Below are positions 25,889 through 33,157 of a stretch of DNA of 61,978 bases, in pieces. How positions within the stretch are numbered: position 1 is the first letter of the stretch; the number at the start of each line of letters is the position of its first letter. The notes beneath the pieces are model-generated. The model ran no database searches. It was given only the letters and a program-made list of their open reading frames with translations, and was not told the DNA's origin. Origin of the DNA: Aureimonas altamirensis (GTDB taxonomy: Bacteria; Pseudomonadota; Alphaproteobacteria; Rhizobiales; Rhizobiaceae); NCBI RefSeq assembly GCF_023702225.1, contig NZ_JAMQCO010000010.1, positions 1 to 61,978 of the forward strand, written 5' to 3'. A program made the position numbers and the translations under genes.

Positions 25889-26737
25889 TCAGTGCGCCAG
25901 CAGAAGCGGTATCGGGCTGTCGTTCAGAAGATCGCTCGTGACGCCACCCAGAACCGCCTGCTGCATGCGGGAATGCGCATAGGCGCCCATCACCAGCAGC
26001 CCCGCCCCCTGATCCAGCGCATGATTGCGCAGCGCATCGGCGACGTTGCGGCGCGCCGCGGTCAACACCGTTTCCGACGCTGAAATGCCATGGGCCGAAA
26101 GATAGCGGACCAGCTTTTCGGCGGGCTGGATGTTGGAGACGTCCTTCTCTCCGCGCACCGTAACGACCTGAACCTCTCCGGCCTGGTGCAGCATGGGCAG
26201 CGCCTCGCGCACGGCGCGCACGGCCGGCACGCTGCCATCCCAGGCGACGAGGACCTTCGCAGGCAGGCCGCCGGGGCTTCCGGCGGGAACGCGGATCACC
26301 GGCCGGCCGCTGCGGAACAGCAGCGCCTCCACGATTTCGCGCTCGTCGCGCAGGCTGCTGCCACCGGCATCCACCACCACGACGTCCTGCAACTGCGCAC
26401 GCAGGGCCGCGCGGCCCACAAGGGCGAGGAAATCGAGCGAGATCAGTTGCGTTTCCGGCTCGATGCCCGCCTGACGCGCCGCCTCGGCCGCGAGTTCCAT
26501 GCTGGCGTGCGCCTGCCCTTCCAGCTTGCGCGCCTGCTCCGCCAGCATCTGGCCCGGCATGTCGGTGATCAGGCTGTACGGAATCCAGGCCGGCTGCGGC
26601 GACAGGAAATCGATGGTCAGACGTCCCCCGAACTGCCTGGTGATGGCGATGGCCAGCGCCGTTGCCGGGCTGGCGGCGCTGCGCGCCTCCGCTTCTGGCA
26701 GGAGCGTGAGCATTACGGTCTTGTAGGCAGGCGACAT
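25889..26737 (-). CDS. Universal stress protein, tandem-domain
   Basis: A 282-residue protein with two UspA-like halves. The second half is clearest: VLVAWDGSVPAVRAVREALP at about residue 160, then GLLVMGAYAHSRMQQAVLGG, the Gx2Gx9G(S/T) nucleotide-binding region, ending LLNDSPIPLLLAH. It should bind ATP in the cytoplasm and act in stress or low-oxygen survival. The ATG at 26737 has AGGAAA upstream; an ATG at 26770 overlaps the P-type ATPase stop by ATGA and is an alternative start. Either way it is co-transcribed with the ATPase from the promoter carrying the FNR/FixK box. Confidence 0.85.
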   Translation of the reverse strand: MSPAYKTVMLTLLPEAEARSAASPATALAIAITRQFGGRLTIDFLSPQPAWIPYSLITDMPGQMLAEQARKLEGQAHASMELAAEAARQAGIEPETQLISLDFLALVGRAALRAQLQDVVVVDAGGSSLRDEREIVEALLFRSGRPVIRVPAGSPGGLPAKVLVAWDGSVPAVRAVREALPMLHQAGEVQVVTVRGEKDVSNIQPAEKLVRYLSAHGISASETVLTAARRNVADALRNHALDQGAGLLVMGAYAHSRMQQAVLGGVTSDLLNDSPIPLLLAH

Positions 26738-26766
26738 GAACTGGTTTCCTGTTGTTGCGGACAGGG

Positions 26767-29460
26767 TCATTCCCGTCCGAGTCCGGTTTTGCCGATCAGC
26801 ATCTTTTCAACTTCCAGTATCAGCAGCAACACGATGCCGACGAAAAGGATCAGCGCCCCGTCCGCAAAGGGCACCGGCGCGCTGGCGAACAGCGTGTGCA
26901 TGACCGGAAGGTAGGTGAATGCGAACTGCGCGAGCGTGACCGCCGCCAGCGCCAGCAGAAGGACGGGTGTGCCGAGAATGCCGCGCAGGCTGATCGAGCC
27001 CTGGTGCAGGTAGCGCACGTTGAAGAGATAGAAGATTTCCATCACCACGAGCTGGTTGACCACCATGGTCCGGGCGGTATCGACGCCGAGGCCGCGCCAG
27101 ATCGCCCAGTTGAAGATGAAGAAGACGCCCACCGTGAAAAGCAGCGAGACGAAGCAGACCCTCCAGAGCAGAAATGGCGACAGGAGGGGCGCGCCGGCGG
27201 GCCGCGGCGGACGTTCCATCACGCGGGGCTCCGGCGGCTCGAAGGCCAGCACGAGGCCGAGTGTGATGGTGAGGATCATGTTGATCCACAGGATCTGCGC
27301 CGGCGTCATCGGCAACGTCGTACCGATGAACAGGGCAACGACCACGGCAAGGACCTCGCCGCCATTGGTGGGCAACGTCCAGGCGATCACCTTGCGGATA
27401 TTGTCATAGACGGTGCGCCCTTCCCGCACGGCGGCCACGATGGAGGCGAAATCGTCGTTCGCCAGAACCATCTCCGCCGCTTCCTTGGCGGCCTCCGTAC
27501 CCTTTCGGCCCATGGCCACGCCGACATCGGCCTGCTTGAGCGATGGGGCGTCATTGACGCCGTCGCCCGTCATGGCGACGACCTGCCCATTGGATTGCAG
27601 GGCGCGGACTATGCGCAGCTTGTGCTCCGGGTTGGTCCGCGCAAAAACGCTGACCGACCGCGCCACGGCCGGAAGATCGGCTTCGGCCACGGCATCGAGC
27701 TCCGCCCCCGTCATCGCCTTCGGATCGTCGGCCAGCCGCAGTTGCCGCGCGATCGCCGCCGCCGTGTCCTTGTGGTCGCCGGTGATCATCTTGACGGTGA
27801 TGCCGGCCGTGCGGCAGTCGGCGATGGCGGTGACGGCTTCGTCCCGCGGCGGGTCGATCAGGCCGACGATGCCCACGAATGTCAGCTCCTCGCCCAGCCG
27901 CTCCATGGAAAGTGTCGTCTCCCCCGCGGCGGCGGGCCTTGCGGCAAAGCCGAGGACGCGCTCGCCGCGCGAGGCTGCATCGGCGATTTCGCCCTCCCAG
28001 CGCGCCGCGTCCGCGCCGGCGGCCATCGCCAGCAGCCGCTCCGGCGCGCCTTTCACGAACACCCAGCGCTCCGCGTCCGGTCCGGCATGGAGTGTCGCCA
28101 TGAAGCGGTGTTCCGCATCGAACGGGATCGTGTCCAGCCGTTTCCATGCGGCCAGGCCGTCGGGCGTCAGGCCCGCCTTGCGCGCCAGCGCCAGAAGCGC
28201 GCCCTCCATCGGATCGCCCAGAACGCGCCAGTCGCCGTCCTCGTGGACCAGTTCGGCATCGTTGCAGAGCGCCGCACAATAGAGAAGAAGGTCGGTCTCG
28301 CCCTCGGGAAGCGGCGCTCCGGCAACGTAACCTTCTCCTACACGGCCTTCGGGCCGATACCCCGCGCCTTCCACGGCCGCTGCGAGACCGGGGGTGACCA
28401 GGTGGCGCGCGGTCATCTCGTTGCGGGTGAGCGTACCCGTCTTGTCCGAACAGATGACGGATGTCGCGCCAAGCGTTTCCACCGCCGGCAGGCGGCGCAC
28501 GATGGCGTGGCGGGTCGCCATGCGCTGAACGCCGATGGCCAGGGTGATGGTGATGACGGCGGGAAGCCCTTCCGGCACGACGCCCACCGCCAGCGAAACC
28601 ACGACCATCAGCGCATCCACCATGCTGTAGCCGCGCACCAGTGTGGCGAAGGCGAACAGCAGCGCCGAGAGCGCCAGCGCGAAATAGGTGAACAGCGTGC
28701 CGAAATGGTTGATCTGTCGCAGCAACGGGGTCTGCAGCGTTTCGACCGCCCCCATCAGCGCGCTGATCCGGCCGATTTCCGTGCGGCCACCGGTACCCAC
28801 CACGACGGCGCGCGCCTGCCCCGTGGCCATCAGCGTCCCGGAGTAGAGCATGGAGGCCCGGTCGCCCAGTGCGGCGGCATCCAACACGGGCTCGGCGGAT
28901 TTCTGCGCCGGTACGGATTCGCCGGTCAGCACCGCTTCATCGACCAGCGCGGCGCGCGCCTCGACGATGCGCAGGTCGGCCGGCACCTTGTCGCCGGCTT
29001 CCAGCAGCACGATGTCACCCGGCACGAGGTCGGCGACCGCCAGTTCGGTCCGCTTTCCGTCTCGCAGGGCAAAGGCGTGCGGAGCGATCATGTCGCGGAT
29101 CGCATCCAGCGCCCGCTCCGCCTTGCCTTCCTGAACGAAGCCGATGACGGCGTTGATGACGACGACCGCCACGATCACGGCGCCGTCTATGACGTGATTG
29201 AGCGCGAAGGCCGCAATCGACGCAGCAAGCAGAAAATAGATCAGCACGTTGTTGAACTGCGCCAGGAAGCGCATGGCCGGGTGCTTGCGGCGCCTTTCGG
29301 GCAGACGGTTCGGGCCATGGACGGCCAGGCGCTCGCGCGCCTCGTCGCCCGTCAGGCCGTCGGTTCGGGTGGCGAGGGCGCGCATGACTTCGGGGACGGG
29401 GAGCGAATAGGCGTGGTCGAGCGCCGTGTCCCCGGCTTCGGCATCCGGCGCTTTCGTCAT
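26767..29460 (-). CDS. P-type cation-transporting ATPase (Ca2+-ATPase-like subfamily)
   Basis: An 897-residue P2-type ATPase. Visible motifs are TGES at 179-182 (actuator), PEGLP at 296-300 (M4), the phosphorylation site SDKTGTLT with Asp339, and TGDGVNDAPS in the P domain. M5 retains Asn and Glu (TNGGEVLAV) as in calcium pumps. M6 reads NMILTITLGLVLAFEPPEP, where calcium pumps have NLVTD: the Thr/Asp pair of calcium site is absent. So the ion may not be calcium, or one site is lost. The start has GGGAG upstream. It heads an operon with a universal stress protein under an anaerobox. Confidence 0.88.
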   Translation of the reverse strand: MTKAPDAEAGDTALDHAYSLPVPEVMRALATRTDGLTGDEARERLAVHGPNRLPERRRKHPAMRFLAQFNNVLIYFLLAASIAAFALNHVIDGAVIVAVVVINAVIGFVQEGKAERALDAIRDMIAPHAFALRDGKRTELAVADLVPGDIVLLEAGDKVPADLRIVEARAALVDEAVLTGESVPAQKSAEPVLDAAALGDRASMLYSGTLMATGQARAVVVGTGGRTEIGRISALMGAVETLQTPLLRQINHFGTLFTYFALALSALLFAFATLVRGYSMVDALMVVVSLAVGVVPEGLPAVITITLAIGVQRMATRHAIVRRLPAVETLGATSVICSDKTGTLTRNEMTARHLVTPGLAAAVEGAGYRPEGRVGEGYVAGAPLPEGETDLLLYCAALCNDAELVHEDGDWRVLGDPMEGALLALARKAGLTPDGLAAWKRLDTIPFDAEHRFMATLHAGPDAERWVFVKGAPERLLAMAAGADAARWEGEIADAASRGERVLGFAARPAAAGETTLSMERLGEELTFVGIVGLIDPPRDEAVTAIADCRTAGITVKMITGDHKDTAAAIARQLRLADDPKAMTGAELDAVAEADLPAVARSVSVFARTNPEHKLRIVRALQSNGQVVAMTGDGVNDAPSLKQADVGVAMGRKGTEAAKEAAEMVLANDDFASIVAAVREGRTVYDNIRKVIAWTLPTNGGEVLAVVVALFIGTTLPMTPAQILWINMILTITLGLVLAFEPPEPRVMERPPRPAGAPLLSPFLLWRVCFVSLLFTVGVFFIFNWAIWRGLGVDTARTMVVNQLVVMEIFYLFNVRYLHQGSISLRGILGTPVLLLALAAVTLAQFAFTYLPVMHTLFASAPVPFADGALILFVGIVLLLILEVEKMLIGKTGLGRE

Positions 29461-29529
29461 GCCCGCGCTCCCGTTTTCCGTATCTGTGAACCTACGGTTG
29501 CTTGATGAATGATTCGGGGCAAGCAGGAA

Positions 29530-29543
29530 TTGATCGAAATCAA
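29530..29543. promoter_or_regulatory. Perfect FNR/FixK anaerobox
   Basis: TTGATCGAAATCAA is an exact match to the FNR/FixK consensus TTGAT-N4-ATCAA. Its centre lies 77 bases before the ATPase start on the minus strand, which allows activation from the usual -41.5 position with a leader of about 35 bases. It could also act on the divergent ilvD promoter, but from further away. Confidence 0.75.
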
Positions 29544-29576
29544 AAAAGCATGGGCTGGCCATCGTTTGCCGGAAGG

Positions 29577-29592
29577 CGTAACATGCGTTACG
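29577..29592. promoter_or_regulatory. Inverted repeat upstream of ilvD
   Basis: CGTAAC at 29577-29582 and GTTACG at 29587-29592 form a perfect 6-bp inverted repeat with an ATGC spacer. It lies 108 bases before the ilvD start and 34 bases from the anaerobox. It is a candidate binding site for an unknown dimeric regulator. Confidence 0.35.
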
Positions 29593-29699
29593 GATAACTT
29601 GTACTCGTTCCAATCCATGTCATATGTGTGGAACGGCCCGGCACGATCGAGCGGCGCAGGCCAGCCGAGCCGGAGATACGAAACCAGAGGAAGCGGGAA

Positions 29700-31529
29700 A
29701 TGCCCCCATATCGCTCACGCACGACCACGCACGGCCGCAACATGGCCGGTGCCCGTGGCCTGTGGCGCGCCACAGGCATGAAGGACAGCGACTTCGGCAA
29801 GCCGATCATCGCGGTGGTCAACTCGTTCACGCAGTTCGTGCCGGGGCACGTGCACCTGAAGGATCTCGGCCAGCTCGTCGCGCGGGAGATCGAGCTTGCC
29901 GGCGGCGTCGCCAAGGAATTCAATACCATCGCGGTGGATGACGGCATCGCGATGGGGCACGACGGAATGCTGTATTCGCTGCCCTCGCGCGAGTTGATCG
30001 CCGACAGCGTGGAATACATGGTCAACGCTCATTGTGCGGACGCCATGGTCTGCATCTCCAACTGCGACAAGATCACACCCGGCATGCTGATGGCCGCCAT
30101 GCGGCTGAACATCCCCGTCGTCTTCGTGTCCGGCGGCCCGATGGAGGCCGGCAAGGTGACCTGGGAAGGCACCGAGAAGAAGCTCGACCTCGTCGACGCC
30201 ATGGTGGCGGCAGCCGACGACCGCATCTCCGACGAGGAGGTTCAGGTGATCGAGCGGTCGGCCTGCCCCACCTGCGGTTCCTGCTCGGGCATGTTCACGG
30301 CCAATTCCATGAACTGTCTGACCGAGGCTCTCGGGCTCTCGCTGCCCGGCAACGGTTCCACGCTGGCCACCCATGCCGACCGTCGCCGCCTCTTCGTCGA
30401 GGCCGGCCATTTGGTAGTGGATCTGGCGCGGCGTTATTACGAACAGGACGATGCGTCCGTCCTGCCGCGCTCCATCGCCACCTTCGCCGCCTTCGAGAAT
30501 GCGATGACGCTGGACATCGCCATGGGCGGCTCGACCAATACGGTCCTGCACCTCCTAGCAGCGGCGCACGAGGCCGAGGTCGACTTCACCATGGAGGATA
30601 TCGACCGCCTGTCCCGCCGCGTGCCCGTCCTGTGCAAGGTGGCTCCCGCCGTCGCCAACGTCCACATGGAGGATGTGCACCATGCCGGCGGTATCATGGG
30701 GATCCTCGGCGAGCTGGATCGAGGCGGACTGCTGGATACCAGCGTCGGCTGTGTCCATGCCGAAAGCATGGCCGACGCGCTCGACCGCTGGGATGTCGTG
30801 CGGACCGACAGCCGTTCCGTGGGCGAATTCTTCCGCGCCGCGCCGGGCGGCGTCCCGACGCAGGTCGCGTTCAGCCAGGACCGTCGCTTCGCCGATCTGG
30901 ATATCGACCGGGAAAAGGGCGTTATCCGCAATGTCGAGCATGCCTATTCGAAGGATGGCGGCCTCGCGGTGCTGTACGGCAACCTTGCCGAGTACGGCTG
31001 CATCGTCAAAACCGCGGGTGTGGATGATAGCATCCTGAAGTTCCACGGCACGGCGCGCATCTTCGAGAGCCAGGACGCCGCCGTCTACGGCATCCTCAAC
31101 AACAAGGTGCAGGCCGGCGATGTGGTGCTGATCCGCTACGAGGGTCCGCGCGGCGGCCCCGGCATGCAGGAAATGCTCTATCCGACGAGCTACCTTAAGT
31201 CGAAGGGCCTCGGAAAGGCTTGCGCACTCGTTACGGACGGGCGCTTCTCGGGCGGTTCTTCCGGCCTGTCGATCGGCCACGTCTCGCCGGAAGCGGCGGA
31301 AGGCGGCACGATCGGCCTGGTGCGGGACGGAGACCGGATCGAGATCGACATCCCCAACCGCAGCATCCATCTGGCGGTGGCCGACGACGAACTGGCCCAT
31401 CGCCGCGCCGAGCAGGAAAAGCATGGCTGGCAGCCCGCAGAGCCACGCAAGCGCCGCGTCACGGCGGCGTTGCGGGCCTACGCATCCATGACGACCAGCG
31501 CTGCCAAGGGCGCCGTCCGCAACATCTGA
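29700..31529 (+). CDS. ilvD: Dihydroxy-acid dehydratase
   Basis: A 609-residue enzyme of branched-chain amino acid and pantothenate synthesis: it dehydrates 2,3-dihydroxy-isovalerate and -methylvalerate to the 2-keto acids, in the cytoplasm. Iron-sulphur ligands are Cys122 in [12 protein letters not shown] and Cys195 in [11 protein letters not shown]; Asp80/81 sits in [13 protein letters not shown]. Length and motifs match the long IlvD type. The ATG at 29700 is preceded by GGAAGCGGGAA; the frame is open for 24 codons more, but these are not conserved-looking. It is monocistronic and converges on the Crp/Fnr gene. Confidence 0.95.
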   Translation: MPPYRSRTTTHGRNMAGARGLWRATGMKDSDFGKPIIAVVNSFTQFVPGHVHLKDLGQLVAREIELAGGVAKEFNTIAVDDGIAMGHDGMLYSLPSRELIADSVEYMVNAHCADAMVCISNCDKITPGMLMAAMRLNIPVVFVSGGPMEAGKVTWEGTEKKLDLVDAMVAAADDRISDEEVQVIERSACPTCGSCSGMFTANSMNCLTEALGLSLPGNGSTLATHADRRRLFVEAGHLVVDLARRYYEQDDASVLPRSIATFAAFENAMTLDIAMGGSTNTVLHLLAAAHEAEVDFTMEDIDRLSRRVPVLCKVAPAVANVHMEDVHHAGGIMGILGELDRGGLLDTSVGCVHAESMADALDRWDVVRTDSRSVGEFFRAAPGGVPTQVAFSQDRRFADLDIDREKGVIRNVEHAYSKDGGLAVLYGNLAEYGCIVKTAGVDDSILKFHGTARIFESQDAAVYGILNNKVQAGDVVLIRYEGPRGGPGMQEMLYPTSYLKSKGLGKACALVTDGRFSGGSSGLSIGHVSPEAAEGGTIGLVRDGDRIEIDIPNRSIHLAVADDELAHRRAEQEKHGWQPAEPRKRRVTAALRAYASMTTSAAKGAVRNI

Positions 31530-31536
31530 TCGGGGC

Positions 31537-31559
31537 GCGGCGGTGCCCTGCATCGCCGC
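31537..31559. terminator. Hairpin between convergent ilvD and Crp/Fnr genes
   Basis: Bases 31537-31545 (GCGGCGGTG) pair with 31551-31559 (CATCGCCGC) over nine positions with one G-T wobble and a five-base loop. It lies directly after the ilvD stop, between two converging genes. No long T-run follows, so termination may be weak or partly Rho-dependent. Confidence 0.45.
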
Positions 31560-31566
31560 CCGCCAT

Positions 31567-32331
31567 CTAGATTTTGAAATGCCGCAACTGCCGTCCGCCA
31601 TCCTTCAGATGCAGATAGGCGCCGTCGAATTGCGCCATGGCCCGCAGCTTGGGCCAGTCGGCAATGACGGCCTCCTTGTTGTGGAACAGCACGATGTTCT
31701 GCGACTTCAGGTCCTGGAGCACACGGTTCACGTGCACGACCGACAGGCCCACGGCATCGCTGAGGTCCGATTGCGTCAGCGGAAAGGGGATGCGCCCCGC
31801 CTCAGCCAGGCCGACATTCTCTAGCCTGACCGCAAGCTCGCACAGGAGATGGCATATGCGGCGCGGGCCCGGCCTGCGGCCGACATTGACGATCCATTCC
31901 CGGAACATCGACCCGTCGATCAGCGTGTCGCGCCACAACAGGTTGGCCAAATGCGGATGCCGTCGCACCCACTGCCGGAACGTCGAATGCGGCACGAGGC
32001 CGAGCTGGCAGGGTGTCGCCGCCGCGAGGCTGTGGTCCATCACGTCTACATGGAGGCTGTAGAAATCGGGAAAGTCGCCCGGCGTGTGGAAGGACATGAT
32101 CTGCCGCTTGCCATCGACGAGGATCTTGTAACGACAGGCGAGGCCGCCGATGATCACGCAGCAGTGGCGCGGGCTGGACCCCTCTTCCGCGATGAGATGA
32201 CCGGCCCCGACATTCATGACGGTCATTTCCAGCGAGGCGATCGCCGCCTCGTCCTCCGGCAGGAGATTGCCGATCCCGGACAGCTTGCGCGCCAGCATCT
32301 GGGCACCCGTCGGTTGGTAGAGCATATGCAT
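31567..32331 (-). CDS. Crp/Fnr family transcriptional regulator
   Basis: A 254-residue regulator. The N-terminal cyclic-nucleotide-like beta barrel includes LIAEEGSSPRHCCVIIGGLA and the SFHTPGDFPDF segment. The C-terminal winged helix has PLTQSDLSDAVGLSVVHVNR with VLQDL after it. The recognition helix uses VHVNR, a form common in rhizobia, not the ExxSR of FNR/FixK. The N-terminal cysteine cluster of FNR is absent. So it is probably not the protein that reads the anaerobox at 29530. The ATG at 32331 has GAGG upstream. Confidence 0.85.
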   Translation of the reverse strand: MHMLYQPTGAQMLARKLSGIGNLLPEDEAAIASLEMTVMNVGAGHLIAEEGSSPRHCCVIIGGLACRYKILVDGKRQIMSFHTPGDFPDFYSLHVDVMDHSLAAATPCQLGLVPHSTFRQWVRRHPHLANLLWRDTLIDGSMFREWIVNVGRRPGPRRICHLLCELAVRLENVGLAEAGRIPFPLTQSDLSDAVGLSVVHVNRVLQDLKSQNIVLFHNKEAVIADWPKLRAMAQFDGAYLHLKDGGRQLRHFKI

Positions 32332-32519
32332 CCAGTCCTCTCCGCATGCATGACGAAGCCCCGGAAAGCACATACCGTTACCGTGGCGGCCTCGTCATGT
32401 GGCTCCCCGCAGGAATATTACACCCCTTGAAGACTGGGACCAAAAGCATAAGGCCGCCGCCAATATACCCCTTTTTGCTTAAGGCCACGATACGTCTTTC
32501 GAAAGGACATTCCGAAATC

Positions 32520-32777
32520 CTAGCGGATATAGACGGGCCTGTAGATCACGATCGGCTCATCCAGGTCACGCAGCATCTCGCGCCGGTCGGCCCGCCTCGA
32601 CAGGTCTATCCGCTGCAGGCAGGCCGCGAAGGCATCGGTGCCTCGGCGGAAGCCGTAATCCGTGCACTGCGCCTCGTCCGAGGCGCGGAGCTCTTCCGGG
32701 GTCAGCGTCCGACAGGCTGCCAGGCTGGCCGACAACGCCAGAAGCGGCACGAGGATGATCTTGATGGGAATCGGCAT
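32520..32777 (-). CDS. Small lipoprotein, unknown function
   Basis: An 85-residue protein with a signal peptide (IKIILVPLLALSAS) and lipobox LAAC, lipid Cys at about residue 22. The mature part is short and charged, with two further cysteines (QCTDYGF and AACLQ) that could form a disulphide, a pattern seen in small rhizobial exported proteins. GGAGGAG lies about ten bases upstream. It follows fdsD by 74 bases on the same strand and may be read through from the formate dehydrogenase operon, without an obvious functional link. Confidence 0.65.
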   Translation of the reverse strand: MPIPIKIILVPLLALSASLAACRTLTPEELRASDEAQCTDYGFRRGTDAFAACLQRIDLSRRADRREMLRDLDEPIVIYRPVYIR

Positions 32778-32851
32778 GGCGGTCGGTCTCCTCCACGAGA
32801 CGGGACGACACTGCACCCGCTCATGGCCTGCCGCAAGTCCGCAGCGACGTA

Positions 32852-33157
32852 TCAGCCGGCGTCGCTGCCGCGCTCCGTGGCGACGGAAACACCGCCGGCA
32901 TCTTCCAGCGCGCGGGCGACATCCGGCGCGGCCCGTTTCCGCAGGATGATCAGGGCGGCCGAGGCCAGCGGGGTCAGCCCCGCCCCGCCTGCATCGGCGT
33001 GGCGCTGGATGTCGTCCCGCATGCGCGGCGTCCAGAACGTGGCCAGATGGTCGGCCATGCCGAGCGCGCCCGGCTCGTGGCCCTGGCTTTCGAAGAAACG
33101 CGCGATCTGGTTGGCCATCCGCACCAGCGTATCCAGCGTATCGGCGCGCCCGCTCAT
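32852..33157 (-). CDS. fdsD: Formate dehydrogenase delta subunit
   Basis: A 101-residue FdsD/FdhD-delta family protein. The opening TLDTLVRMANQIARFFESQG and the later HLATFWTPRMRDDI are typical of this small subunit, which helps cofactor insertion or stability of NAD-dependent formate dehydrogenases. Its ATG overlaps the fdsA stop by four bases (ATGA), fixing the start. In Rhodobacter-type operons an fdsC gene lies between fdsA and fdsD; here there is none. Confidence 0.88.
   Translation of the reverse strand: MSGRADTLDTLVRMANQIARFFESQGHEPGALGMADHLATFWTPRMRDDIQRHADAGGAGLTPLASAALIILRKRAAPDVARALEDAGGVSVATERGSDAG

Noticed and set aside
26752-29505. 917-codon open frame opposite the P-type ATPase
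   Set aside because: Antisense shadow with His/Gln/Arg-rich low-complexity translation; no recognisable domain.
31567-32331. FNR protein for the nearby anaerobox
   Set aside because: The cysteine cluster and the ExxSR recognition helix are missing.
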